Source: Lasioglossum baleicum (taxonomy: Eukaryota > Arthropoda > Insecta > Hymenoptera > Halictidae). Taken from it: a DNA stretch of 64,000 nucleotides. The stretch is from NCBI RefSeq assembly GCF_051020765.1, contig NC_134929.1, positions 20,970,135 to 21,034,134 on the forward strand, read 5' to 3'. Position numbers and translations under genes: made by a program. Shown one piece after another: positions 1-11,366 of this stretch; the stretch's first letter is position 1, and every line of letters starts with the position of its first letter. Under the pieces are notes generated by a model. It saw only the letters and a program-made list of their open reading frames with translations. It was not told the DNA's origin and searched no databases.

Positions 1-33
1 ATGACCTACAGGTTACGCTTGGTCTGGACTCAC

Positions 34-347
34 CTTCTTCTTGCGGGGGTGGTGCTCCTCGAGGTAATCGGGCACTATGCCCTCGTCCAGGGTGGTGGAG
101 CCCGGGGTGCTGCTCGACGACGATCCAGAGACATTGTAGGGATAATGCTGCTGATTGTGCGAAGGATGAGCCGGTGTTTGCCACAGGGAACCGGTGGTTG
201 GTGCTCCCTCGTCGCTCAGGGGCGGGCTGGGGGTGCCGCTCCGCCATGAAGCCCCACTGCTGCTGCTGCTGCTGTTCGAGGTGCCGCCAACCCCCGGAGA
301 GCCGACTACTATGCCGCCACCTCCTCCGCCTCGACCTCCCCAGGAAC
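34..347 (-). CDS. Probable internal coding exon, Ser/Gly/Pro-rich protein segment (partial gene)
   Basis: On the minus strand an acceptor (TACTAAG, after a pyrimidine-rich stretch) precedes 314 nt, and the block ends at a strong donor, AAG|GTGAGT. One frame is open throughout: two bases of a split codon plus 104 codons. Visible in order are a Gly-rich run (about residues 6-11), a Ser run (about 25-30), SGTPSPPLSDEG (about 36-47), QQHYPYN (about 65-71), a second Ser/Thr-rich stretch and a basic end, EEHHPRKKK (about 96-104). An in-frame stop lies immediately upstream of the acceptor, so the exon cannot extend. This composition is typical of disordered regions in insect developmental transcription regulators, and a basic KKK end often leads into a DNA-binding domain in the next exon, which would lie left of the window. 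That is inference and I do not recognise the gene. Another frame is also open but is Arg/Gln-rich and less protein-like. If the donor is not used, the frame stops six codons later. Confidence 0.6.
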
Positions 348-734
348 CTTAGTACGAGAAACAACAGGAATTTCCAATTAATTACTTCACTCACGAACAC
401 CCTTTCCCTTTCCGTGAGCCCCATCCTCTTTGTGGGCTCCTCTTCGCGAGCCCTTTGCTGTTCGTTAACGATTTCGATCGGGTCCCGGGGCTTCTGGGCT
501 CGCCAGCAGGGATACAATAATGATTGAACGTACGTGGAAGATTTGTGCACGATGTTTGTAAGGTTACTAAGGTTTTTCACTTTACTAGAGAGCAATTTAA
601 ATGGTGTGTGCCCATTGAGGAACCCAGAAGCTTCTCGCAATAAGAAGTGATAAATAAATGTATTTATTGTTGTAACATTTTCGCCTTCCAATATTTCTTT
701 ATGGAAGTGTTATCGTCATATTTGTGTAATGCAT

Positions 735-950
735 AATTCAGTAGATCCTCTGTTATCCGAACTAATTACGAAATCTCTATTGCTCAAATGCAACACGATT
801 CTCAAAATACTTGATTCGGAGTATTTATATTTCATTTAATGCTCAACGTTTCACTGATCAGTTCGAGGAAGTAAACATGCTCCGAATGGTGGCATGTGGG
901 TACTCGTTCTAATCAGAAAAACGTCGCGAATTCGATGATATAAGTTTCAT
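735..950. mobile_element. Fold-back MITE FB-A, degraded copy 1
   Basis: A left-arm trace, CTCTGTTATCCGAAC (749-763), and a right-arm end, TTCTAATCAGAAAAACGTCG followed by CGAATTCGATGATATAAGTTTCAT, match the FB-A pattern seen in better copies at 21.0 and 32.7 kb. The middle is diverged. Confidence 0.55.
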
Positions 951-2000
951 AAAAGAATCATTCGGAAAAAAATTTTACTTGCCACCTCTTTCTACATGAG
1001 TGAACAACGAACAGTATCTACACACGATATGAATGACACGGCGATTCCGACTGATCCCAATCCCGTGTTACGCCCTTCGGAACGAACAGATGACAAATCA
1101 GAAGAGAACTGCTTAAGCTTTTTCTTTCGCAGACAAGCACGCGACTCGTTATATGTATTCTACGTTAGAATGAAGAGTCTACAGTCCGAAAACCGTCTAC
1201 TCGACGAAAACAGTGCTCCGGGTGGGCAATAACCTCGCGAGTGGTCAGTGACGCAACACGGTATAGTGATTCGTGCTCACGCATGCACGCATGCATTCGC
1301 AAGCCGGCCAGGCCTGTCCAGGCACAAAAGAACGATCGCGCCGCGGCGCGCAGGAATAAAATTAAGATCAATTGGCCGCGTTTCTTGGTATTAGTAAGCC
1401 ATTTACAGTATGATACTGACCGTAATTGTGCTGGCAGTGAAGTGGCAGGGGATTGTGAGGACTGTGTGGCGAGCATGAGAGCGACATGAGGACCAATGCA
1501 GCGGTGCATTCGTCCATGCAGTCGCCGCGTTCGTTAGTGCGGCAACCCTCGCGGCCGCATCCGTGGGTTATTCGCTCGTTCCAGCCGGTGTATAATCGCT
1601 CGGAGTCGTTGCTTGAGCTGGGTCGCCGTTTCCTTGATCTGAAACCATTAGAGTACAACGCTCAGTGTCGCTCACGGATCCCATTTAAATAAACACCCTA
1701 CAGCCCAAGCGTTCAAACTAATATTCTCGAATTTTAGAAATATTTCCGAGCATTCGATGTATGTACTTTTTTTATGGACCATTGTTGATTGTTGCCATGA
1801 TTCTCCAATTTTTAGGAATTTTTCCAGACCATTTGGAGTAAAAATGATAAAAATCACACGAGTTAGGTATCTTTTTTACAGAGTATGTTTTGGACAATTT
1901 CTTCTAGTCGAAAACCAATAAAAGAGGAAGAGTTTGGTCTTTTAGTTTGAATCAAAAACAAATTAAAAGTCTTGATTATTTACAAAATGGATTTATTTTT

Positions 2001-2120
2001 AACGGAACGTTGACCAATACGTTCCCGACACTTTTCCGCTTAAAATGAGACCAAACACGATACAATTCCTTTAATCCGCGATGAAATAACACCTCTATTA
2101 TCCAAAATCAGAACGTACAA
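2001..2120. mobile_element. Fold-back MITE FB-A, left arm only (copy 2)
   Basis: CTTAAAATGAGACCAAACAC, then GATACAATTCCTTTAATCCG and ACCTCTATTATCCAAAATCA, follow the FB-A left arm. No right arm is found downstream. Confidence 0.6.
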
Positions 2121-3755
2121 GGCATTCCACAAATGTTTACCAAACGGATAAACATTCCTGAAGCCTGTTCTCGGTAGAATATTGTTGAAACCCGTCGGAC
2201 AAATGAGGAGAACGAGGGAACGTTTAAAAATGCAACAGGCAGGAACGATGCGCGAAGGAAATGGATCTCGAGCGGACAGGAACGCATCGAAACGGTCAAT
2301 CGGCGGACGACTGGAGGAATAACAGAGATTAAAGCCGTCGTGTAATGCGGGTTCTCTATCTGTCTGTCCGTAAATCGAGGAGATTAGTGGGTGAATAGGC
2401 AGTTTCGCAAGAGGAAGGAGTATCGTGGCGAATTGTATGCGTATACGTTCGCGAATAGAGACAGGGACACTCGCGAAACAATGGCCGACGCGCGACGGCG
2501 CAGCACGGCGGGCCTTCCCGGAATTTCGCGCTTCTGCAATTACGTAAAATAATGTTCTTTTTCTGCCCCCGTCCCGATGCAACCCGAGTAACGCGACGAG
2601 TCCGGTCGTTGTACCGTAATGTCCTGATGGACGACGCACAGTAAATTACTGCTTTTCCGAGAAAAGCTGTAAAGATGTTACGATAACATGCTGTGCCGCG
2701 AATCGTTCAACCTGTTCCCGTAGATTAGTACCCTGGCCTCCGTTTTCTTCCCCCTCGTTCTTCTTTTTTTCACTCTAACCCCCTCTCTTTTTGTTAGTTT
2801 AATCGTATCGAGTTCCCTTTGTTCGCGAGCGAATGGCTGGAATTATGGTCGCGCGTTAGCGTGTCGGTTGTTTTCGACATTCAATTGGCACATATTCAAT
2901 TTGTCGTAAATGCATAAAGTCTGAATTACTAATGGAAAGCATTTCCAGCTATATTGCAACACGCTGGAGTGAACTAAAAACTTATTTTAACATGACAGTG
3001 TTTTTAATTAAATTATACAATATATTGGATGCATAATATTTTTCACTGATTATTATTAATAACGCAGGTCGCTCGAATGAATGAAACAGCTTCGGATGAA
3101 ATGAACCAAAAGAAGTTCTTGATAGCAACAAAGTTCGAAGAGGAGTTACAAATTGTTCGAATCTTAGCGATCCACCATGCACATACTATAATGCAACGAT
3201 CCGAAGCCACGCTTGAGATAAGATTCGCGATTAAACGGAATTTTTTAAGAAGGAACTTCTGCCATTGTGATAGCCACCTGTGAAGGCCGGTAATGCGATA
3301 ATCGTAATCGCGATTGGTATTGAAATGCCGAAGCTGAAAGTGGCAGCACGATCGGAGACACCCTTGATAGACTGAGCGGAACGAGTGGATTGAATGTTCG
3401 TCGGAGGACATTCGACACCGGGTAATCGATAGAAACCCTGACTTTCTAGAAATTTACGGTGTAAATTTTCCTCGTTATCTGGCTGCTGGCTCCGGTATCG
3501 GCCAACCCCGTGGAATAATCGAATCGATACGGACATCCTGCGAGGTGACGCCGACTGATAACGGTGACGTCGGCCTTTGATAATCACCCACGAACCTGCT
3601 AATTGATTCTCGCTCGAGGTTTAATCAAACAGCGGTACTTCACTCGTAATTATTACTTCTTGCCTATTGCTGCGATAAATCAAGCATCGCGACGGCGACG
3701 TCTCTGTCGCAGACATTCAATTTGTTAGTGAATGAGCCAGAGTCAGTGGCACTCT

Positions 3756-3882
3756 AAATATTTTACAAAGTGATGACATAGTTTATTTATGAAGATACTA
3801 TTATATAATATAATTAGATTTGCAAGAGTGAAAGAAACGCGAGAGGGTGGCAGTTACACACACAAAATATTTTACAAAGTGA
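3756..3882. repeat. Exact 18-bp direct repeat bracketing about 90 bp
   Basis: AAATATTTTACAAAGTGA occurs at 3756-3773 and 3865-3882. This could be a target duplication around an AT-rich insert (which has no poly-A tail I can recognise) or a local duplication. Confidence 0.6.
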
Positions 3883-3887
3883 GGGCC

Positions 3888-3960
3888 AGACTTGCGATTT
3901 TTATGCAAAAGAAAAATTATTCGCATTAATTGCAAGATACAAGCAGCACTTAAACACGCA
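3888..3960 (+). mobile_element. hAT-type MITE relic, left arm
   Basis: AGACTTGCGATTTTTATGCA followed by AAAGAAAAATTATT and ATTGCAAGATAC tracks the left arm of the 61218 copy with several substitutions. No matching right end is seen. The segment lies just after the second copy of an 18-bp direct repeat (3756-3773 and 3865-3882). Confidence 0.5.
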
Positions 3961-4679
3961 TTTACAAGCATTTATTAAATTTTCTCACTGTTCGCGATTG
4001 GTTTACTCATTTTTGTCGTCAAACTTCATGCTTGATTTACTCTTAGAAACGCAAATGATTATAGCGTCTCGAATAATGAAAGTAGTAATAACGAATAAAT
4101 AGAAATAAAAATGAAAAACTCGAAGCACAGGAATAGATTCGACAGATTTCGATCTGATTTAGAACATGATCGCTAATTGCACGCGTAGTACCGCGTACGA
4201 CTAAAACAACCTCCGATAGCTTCCTCGAGGTGTTCGTATCCTGTTTCGAACCGGTCCGCTCCGATTGGTCGCGGGAGTCTATTTGGACCTCTGTGTACAG
4301 TACGTCCAAACCAGTTATCATAACTATGGACATGTAAACAATGAATGTTTGAAAGATGACTCGAGCGATCCGCCGACATAGCAGCTGACATGATCAGCCC
4401 GAAGGTGTATAACCATGATATCGATCATCCTTTCCTACGGCTCGTGTTGCTCGCGCTCGGCGTCTGTAATTACCCTAAGCTCAGCTATAAGAACACGGAT
4501 CCCTCCCGAACAAATGGAAACAAACTTCCAAGCTATGTTTTAAAAATGATTACAAACAGAACCGGTTCGCGACGTCGGCAATTTATGGAATGCTGAATCA
4601 ACCGAGAAACTTCCGACACTTTCTCGAGCTTTTCTTCATTTCTAATGTTTCTTTTTAATGAGACCTTCGTCTACACACT

Positions 4680-4858
4680 CGTGACAATTTTCTGATCGAA
4701 ACGATACCAAACACGACACCATGAACGCAGCACCGATCAGTTCGGTAACGGAGGTTCCACTAAATCGTGAATTAGCCTGGCGAATGTGATCGAAAGTGGA
4801 CCGTGTTGGGTATCGTTTTAATCAGAAAAAAAAAATGTCGCGGATATAATGATGGACA
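4680..4858. mobile_element. Fold-back MITE FB-A, short-centre copy 3
   Basis: CTGATCGAAACGATACCAAA then CACGACACC forms the left arm. CGGAGGTTCCACTAAATCGT and GTTGGGTATCGTTTTAATCA form the right arm, so the copy is self-complementary at its outer parts. The central region is largely deleted. Confidence 0.68.
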
Positions 4859-5264
4859 AAAATGTTATAACAATTAAGCTACAATTCTCATTGATTCCGG
4901 CCTTCGTTTCCGGTCGTTCTCGGTACGAAAGCAACTCGAGCGTTCAGAAAACAGAGGATTGGGTTCGCGAAGAGATTCCTCGGCCTGGACGCGGCACTTT
5001 ATCAGGACAATGTTCATTCCTGGAGGCGTAGCACCGTGTTCGCGGTACTTTCTAGAAACCGGGCGCAGGTTTCACCTTCGCGACGCTCTTTCTCCGGGGT
5101 TCGGGAGGGGAACCGTGGAGAGACTTTCCTGGCGAACGGTTGGTTTTGCTGGTAGAACGGGGAGGAAAGGGGGTTGGGTGCTGGTGCATACGCGGAACAG
5201 AAGGCGGCCCCCTCGGAACGAGCGTATAGCGTGTTCGCGAAGGACATGCGGCTGCATACATATA

Positions 5265-5701
5265 TATACAGGGTGTTAAAAAAAAAAACCATTCAACATT
5301 AATATGGTATATAGAACACACTGTGCCGAGTAAAAAAGCCTTGGTAAACATAGCTCGAAAAAGGTCAACCGTTTCTGAGATGTACACATTTTCGTTTGCT
5401 AACATCACGATTCGTTTACTGCTGGCCTTTTAATATTTACAGAAGATTTTTCACGAGTCCTCCTTCCATTTATACACTACTGTCTAAATCCGGATGAAAT
5501 CTACTGTCAGGACTTGAATGAGGAGATTCAGCGAGGAAATGGATCATTTACAAAAATCAAGTTGACCTTGAAACCTCTGAAATGCCTCCACCCACGAGAA
5601 AAGCACGCACCTTATAAGATGTGCTCTCTAATGCTATTCGAATTCCATGTTTCAACGTTTTCATAAGCTGTACCGTTAATTTAGGTGCCTCACCCTGTAT
5701 A
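5265..5701. mobile_element. Element with TATACAGGGTG inverted ends
   Basis: TATACAGGGTG opens and CACCCTGTATA closes a 437-bp block, giving an exact 11-bp inverted repeat with TA at each edge. An A-run of about 10 follows the left end. The interior has no intact gene. ACAGGGTG ends are common on insect DNA elements. The class is not proven because the repeat is short. Confidence 0.62.
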
Positions 5702-6105
5702 GTTGGTTTTCTGCGAGCGCGGCGGGGGAGGAAAGAGGCAGAACGAAAGAGGGAAAGAGGGAGAGAAGGAGAGGGAGGGAGAGGAACGCGAAACGACGTA
5801 GTCAAGGCCGCAGCTAAGCCGTTCCGCTCGGACCGGTACCATCGAGAGTCGAAAGTGAAACGTCGCGTTACCCGCCACCATGGAATGACGCACGACCTAG
5901 ACGGTATTTCGAAAGTAACACCTCCCGGGCTACACACATATACACGTAGTATGCCGTCCCGTTTTCTTCGAGAGCTAACGGGGCCCCGGCTGGCAAACGA
6001 GCGAGCGAGCGAGCGAGCGAGCTCCGCGCATGAAAGCGCAGAGGAACAGCCGCGGCGCACGGCGCGCGATCGCCCGATAATTACTCCCTCGAATCGCAAC
6101 AGGTA
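5702..6105 (+). promoter_or_regulatory. GC/GA-rich block ending in a splice-donor-like site
   Basis: The block runs from GGGGGAGGAAAGAGG through a GAGC repeat (5999-6022) to AATCGCAACAG|GTAAGC at 6102, a good donor. A GCCACCATGG start context occurs near 5880 but its frame stops after two codons. A second ATG, at 6029, gives only 16 codons. A non-coding 5' leader exon on the plus strand is possible. Confidence 0.28.
5999..6022 (+). repeat. (GAGC)n microsatellite
   Basis: Six GAGC units, inside the GC-rich block that ends at a donor-like site. Confidence 0.9.
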
Positions 6106-6262
6106 AGCGGCCGGAGAACGCCGGATTGAACCGGTCGAGCATTGCCTTCTGGAAATGTCGGGGACCCCGGGAGCTTTCGCGATCTCCATTCCATTGAACC
6201 CTTGTGAAACGTGAAACTCGCCCCCTGTAGAATATCTGATTGCGAGGAAATCGGGGCGGGGG

Positions 6263-6861
6263 ACACGCCCACTCGGGGAATTTCGTGTGGAGGGAGGTGA
6301 AGAGGTGGGCTTTGAACTCTCAAGTTATGGTTTTACTGATATATACTGGAAATGGGTTGGGGTGTGGGATGTTTACCGAGGAAACTGTGGAAATTGCACA
6401 GACCACGCCCATTTCGAGTATCCTATGTAGAGGGGGCTAGATGAATAGTTGTTGGACTCTTTCTTTGATGTGTCTTTGCACTCTCTTTTTGTTGGATCAT
6501 TGCTATAAGGTGGAGATGACCAAGGATTGCATTCTGGGGCATGGTTCCTGGTTGCAATGAAGTCGTAGAACCCAGAAGCCACGCCTACTTGAAACATTTT
6601 GGGTATTTTATGTAGAGGGAGCAAAATGGATAAACCTTGAACTCTTTCTGTGATGGAATTTTGGTTGGAGCATTGTTCCAAGATGGACGTGGCCAAGGAT
6701 TGCATTCTGGGGCACGGTTCCTGGTTCCAAGGAAAGTCGTAGAACCCAGAAGCCACGCCTACTTGGGGCATTATGTGTGAAGGTAAGAAGATGGGTGGTC
6801 TTTGAACTCTTTCTTCGATGTCATTTTTATTGAAGTACTGTTCTAGGATAGGCCTCAGCAC
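6263..6861. repeat. 174-176-bp minisatellite, about 3.5 units
   Basis: The marker ACACGCCC/CCACGCC(C/T)A recurs at 6263, 6403, 6579 and 6753, giving spacings of 140, 176 and 174 bp. The last two complete units share long near-identical runs (CCAAGGATTGCATTCTGGGG, TCGTAGAACCCAGAAGCCAC). On the minus strand a frame stays open for 162 codons across the array and repeats QVGVASGFYDF. The third unit is read in a shifted frame, so the frame is not conserved between units. I treat the open frame as a by-product of the repeat. Confidence 0.85.
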
Positions 6862-8067
6862 GAGAGAAAGAGAACAAAATTAATTACGCTCGCCACGAGA
6901 AATTGCTATCTGCGCTACTTCAAGATGGCGCACGGCGATAAGAGCGACGATCTTCGGAGGTTTGTGAACGTTTTTGTGCGAGCGCACCAGATTTCGAGAG
7001 GACAAAACCGTATCACAGGCTGGTTTCTACATAAAGACTTTAACCCACTATCTCCTGTTCTAACCCGACTTTTGGTGTCTCCGGTCCATTTCTACGGGTA
7101 GCAAGACACCGAAAATGAAAGTGCTCTCCAGGTAGAACAGATGGAGGTACGAACATCAATGAACACTTTCATATTTCAGTTTCTTGTGGTACTTGCAAAC
7201 CATATCGTGATTTCTAAAACAATCTAAATATTAATGCTATTAATTTGCGGCAAAAATAAGTGCAATGGGGTATTCTCCGATTGATGTCATCGAAGGTAAT
7301 CTCCAAAAAATATTTGAACCGGTAGACGTGAAAGAAGACACAGACATAAATCATAGCGGAGAGTGCCGAGAAATCAATGGATAAAAATCGGAGTGGATTC
7401 CAAGGAAGGAGAGGTCGAAGTAGAACGGATGCTCGATAGAACGAAACAGAAGCGTTTCCACGTTCATTCACTCGAGTTTGACACAGATCTCTTGAACTTT
7501 TCTACGATCTTAATGAAGCGGGCAAGTATCTAGACCACGGAAGCTCAAAAATGGCGTCTCCTCCGGAGAGTTCAGGCTTGCGCAGGCCGAGCTGCCTGTT
7601 CAATTAAAGAGACGCGCGCGCGGCTCTCCGGCCTGCTAGCTCTCTCAAAGACGCTCCGGCAAAAACGAAAGAGAAAGTAAATTGCCCCGGCGTAACGCGT
7701 TGCACAGAGAACGCTCCCAATACTTCGCCTTGTACTTGGACGCGGGATAATCTTCCGTCGTGCCTGTTTCTTTTTCTTTGCTCGTTGCGTGCTAATTACA
7801 AACGGCCAGAACGTAGCGAGAAAAATTGGAGCGTGGGAAACAGGTTCCCGATCGATCGATCGACCTTTCTCCGATTCAAGTGCACCCTTTCACGGCACCT
7901 GTCAGGATGCATAAATCATGCTTCTGAAAGACGGATCCTGCGACATCCGCCGAAAAGATTGGCCGAAAACTCGACCGAACAATTCGCATGGAGAAGTGAC
8001 TCTCGAGTAGGCTGTGGATTTTCGAGTTTCTTTTTCTCTGATATTGATTTTTTCCTGTTAATGGATC

Positions 8068-8150
8068 TTAACACTCGAATGATGACTCCGAGGCGCCACT
8101 AAACCATTATTCAAAATATGTTTAATCTTCGAAATGTTTAATTTCCGAGT
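8068..8150. mobile_element. piggyBac-type MITE relic
   Basis: TTAACACTCGAATGATGACT, then CCGAGGCGCCACTAAACC and ATTATTCAAAATATG, matches the left half of the copy at 20848 with a small loss in the end repeat. The opposite end is not found. Confidence 0.6.
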
Positions 8151-9024
8151 TATAACAGGGACTTCAATATGTAATCCAGAATGTAAAAAAATGTTTGGAA
8201 GAACCTAGAACGCCGATAAGGATACTTCCTTGTCGTAAAACAAGATGTCAGACAGGAACAACCTGTTCGACTATCAAAGTACTTTGAAGAGATCATTTCC
8301 TAAAATCTAAACGTCCCCCGTTAACGACTGAAAATTTCCCAAAAACGATTTCTCCAGCATTTCACCACGTTGTCCGAACTAATTTGTTCGCAGCCTAATC
8401 GAGTTCCGGGCGTCATTAGCCTGGAAAGTGGTTTCGGAACAGGCTTCGATAATTGTGTAGGCGATTTGAAAGGAGGATCCCCTAATTATTTTCCGCGGCT
8501 CGGTCCGCCACGCATCGCGTCCGCGTGCTAACTAAGTGAAAACGACGCATTATCCGACCTTTGTCTAAAGTATAGCTTAATGGGGCTAATTCGAAGCGTC
8601 TAGACGCGCGTCATTAAGCCATCCTCGTTCGCAGATGTTATCGGAACCGATCGCTGCGATTTAAGGAGGCCGTTGATCTGTTGTGTGCCAACGTCACTCG
8701 ATATCTATACTGTGTATGCCCTGTATCGCGTATATTAGACACGCTATGTTGGACACGAGTAATAACTGCATTTTGCTCGATTGTTAACCGCGTTAGGGAG
8801 TCGACACTAACTTTATCACCTATTTCACAGATGCCATTTTACTGCCACGGTATTGTACACGTTACAATAATAATTTTCATGCTTTTCGGATTGTATGTAT
8901 CTGTGAGAAAAATGAGTGGATGCAATTTAAAGCCAGTGGACACATCAAAAATATTTAAAAATATCAATGCATTCGTTCCTGCTTATTCGAATCATCAGAA
9001 GAAGATAATATTTCTACCTGACTT

Positions 9025-9080
9025 CTCTTGATTGTAATCGATGCAAACAATTTTTATTTTGCAAAAAGATCCGCAACCTA
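9025..9080 (-). mobile_element. hAT-type MITE relic, one end
   Basis: TGTAATCGATGCAAACAATT then TTTATTTTGCAAAAAGATCC and GCAACCTA closely follow the right arm of the 11487 copy. I could not find the other end about 200 bp to the left. Confidence 0.6.
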
Positions 9081-10299
9081 TACGTCACGTACTACACCAA
9101 CCAAAACCCTTCGTTTTGTTTAACAAACATTTCACGAGTTGACCGCACTGGAAAGTTCACGTGCTTCTAAAAATGGAATTGACTTATGTACCATTAGTAT
9201 ATCGAATTGAAGTGTTTGTAAACACTACAAGACGCGAGAGGATGCACATGCACAACCAGAATCGAATAACGTCCCCTTTTTGCGACATGAAATTTTGATT
9301 ATAACGGAATATGTCGTCGATCATCGTCGTTTACGATCGCCTCCCGTTGACAGTCGATGACGGTTCATCGGTTCGACATACGTCGATCGTCACACGACCG
9401 TGTCCTTGCCTCGTTACATAACGTTATGTCACCGGGCGATGATAATGACGCTCGTTAATGGCCGAACGCTCGTAATCGTGCGTGCGTTTTCCGGCGATCT
9501 TGCCGGAGACGCCGGGAAAATGGCCGTCGCCACCAACATGGCGGAAGTACCGCCATTAATTGGCCTCTCTGGCCGCCGGCCAAGATCAATTAGCGGACTG
9601 CGGATGCTTATGCAAATTTACGTCCTTCCGGAATGATTTACGGGGACGCGGCATCGAAGTGAGGAAACGCTTTGCAGATCGATCCGCGAGTTTATTTCAA
9701 CGAATGCCATGTTATTATTTTATGTTTCTCACAAATGCATGAAATTACTAAGGCTGAATTAAAGAACCTACCGAGCGTTATATGTGACTGACAATTATTT
9801 AGATCCAACAAAAACATCCTGTAAACAGGAGCCAAGTTCCTATGGCCGTAAAAAGTTGTGAGATCAAACAAAATACGGCCAATTTCGTTAGCTTAGAAAT
9901 ACCTCTTGCAATACTGAAAAAAGCGTTTGTAAAAATTAGTTTAAAAGAACGCTATTTAATTTTTAAAGAGTTACATGGAGGGCTAAATTATTCAAACTTG
10001 GCCGCTACCTAACACCTTTTATGGCCATTGGAAAAAAAAATCTAAACAACGCAACGACGATCAAAGAAGAAAAAACCTTTTCTAATCTGCAATGTGTTAA
10101 AGATTAACACTGTGCCGGCGACGCTCGGATCCGTTTACCCCCGCTTAGAGCGATTGTCTTTTTCATCAGTAATTGTTGCGACTTCGAAGCTAATAAAACG
10201 TATACTTATGTATGTTATGCTACTATGTTCTATCTTACGTACCTATTTCGTAATGTTTTTTTTCAATACAACCCCTTTAAGGTGTAAAATTTCAAACTT

Positions 10300-10640
10300 T
10301 GATGATTATTCCTTTGAGTGTTTGTTATGGTGGACCTATGTACTAAATTTCAAGGTTGTAGGTCAATGGGAAGTACCCAAAAGGTTTTGATGATCTGTCA
10401 GTCAGTTAGTGACAAATTTAGCGATTTTTGAGGTCCTATATCTCGGAACCTACTAATGTTGGAAGATTAATGTTTTGTCAATATTGAGACATGACAGCAT
10501 TTAACAAGTGTACGAAATTACATCTCTCCATCTGCCTCCAGTGCCGAGTTATAAACCTCTAAAGACGGCTAAGTTGTTTCGTGTAAAAGGAGAGGTAGTC
10601 CGAAAACTTGGCTGGCGCACTACCGTGCACCTAGATATCG
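10300..10640. repeat. Possible old dispersed repeat block
   Basis: The block includes TCAAGGTTGTAGGTCAATGG, TGATCTGTCAGTCAGTTAGT, GGTCCTATATCTCGGAACCT and CTCCAGTGCCGAGTTATAAA. Its wording resembles high-copy insect repeats I have seen, but I cannot place it in a family and see no ends or frame. Confidence 0.35.
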
Positions 10641-10935
10641 TGTAATTTTTACTACGGTACAGGCTTATATGAAGAAAGCATGATTTCTCCCAAGAATCTC
10701 GATAATCGTAAAATAAAATATTGAAAATATGACCAACATTTTACGTAAATGCTAAACCTAATGTACACAAATGCGCAAATGAATCAACAAAGGCACAAAT
10801 TGCTAAAAAATTAAAAGAGGAACCGGCTAAGAGACGTAAAGGAAAAGAGTTCTACGTACGGTACGCGTCCCCTCATCTTCGATTGAATTTTCTCCGAGCG
10901 AGCACACCGATCCGACTGGGAGAGCCCGCCGTAAA

Positions 10936-10964
10936 GGGGAGGGGCCGTCGTAAAGGGGGAGGGG
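10936..10964 (+). other. G-quadruplex motif in a short G-rich duplication
   Basis: Four G-runs (4, 4, 5 and 4 Gs) separated by loops of 1, 10 and 1 nt arise from a duplicated GTAAAGGGG(G)AGGGGC unit. This meets the usual G4 pattern. It lies in a GC-rich block that runs to about 11.3 kb. Confidence 0.65.
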
Positions 10965-11366
10965 CTGTGTCCTGTGCCCTGGCCCCCGGAGCACGCTCGC
11001 GGTTGCCCCAGAAACCGTAATGCACTTCGGGGTTATATGGGTCGGGAAGCGCGTTGATCCATATTCGGGATGCGACCTACCCGCCGCGCCGTGCGCCGGG
11101 CCGGGTAGGTCGGGTAACTAGGTCACCGACACGCGGAACTCGGTTGCCAGCCACCCTCTCCTCGATCCTTAAACCCACTATCGGACAAACCGAATTCCGA
11201 AAAAAACCACCCCGTTGGCCGGGGTCTCCCGGTGACCTGATTCGTCAGCTCCGGCGCGCCCGATCGAAAATCGAGGACTCCCGCCGATCCGAACCGTCAA
11301 GGTCAGTCTCGGGATTTAGGGACCTTAAGGAGATAGACCTGGAGAAATCGAGGATTAGGTTCTGGA

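Larger units (their letters stand above)
348..5264. other. Non-coding stretch upstream of the first exon
   Basis: The sequence is mixed AT-rich and CpG-containing, with no credible exon on either strand. It holds FB-A copies 1-3, a hAT relic and the 18-bp direct repeat. If the minus-strand exon at 34-347 has a long upstream intron, this is part of it. Confidence 0.6.
6862..10299. other. Non-coding stretch
   Basis: There is no exon-like block with both splice sites. It holds a piggyBac relic (8068) and a hAT relic (9025). GC-rich segments near 7.6 and 9.4-9.7 kb show no gene. Confidence 0.6.

Noticed and set aside
3155..3170. GTTCGAATC, resembling a tRNA B box
   Set aside because: No A box, acceptor stem or anticodon arm could be arranged around it. 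No tRNA gene was found in the window.
6029..6079. Short ATG frame before the GTAAGC donor
   Set aside because: Only 16 codons ending before the donor; at best an upstream open frame in a leader exon.
5557..6189. Long minus-strand open frame (210 codons)
   Set aside because: It crosses the right end of an inverted-repeat element, a GA-rich tract and a GAGC microsatellite, and has no familiar motif.
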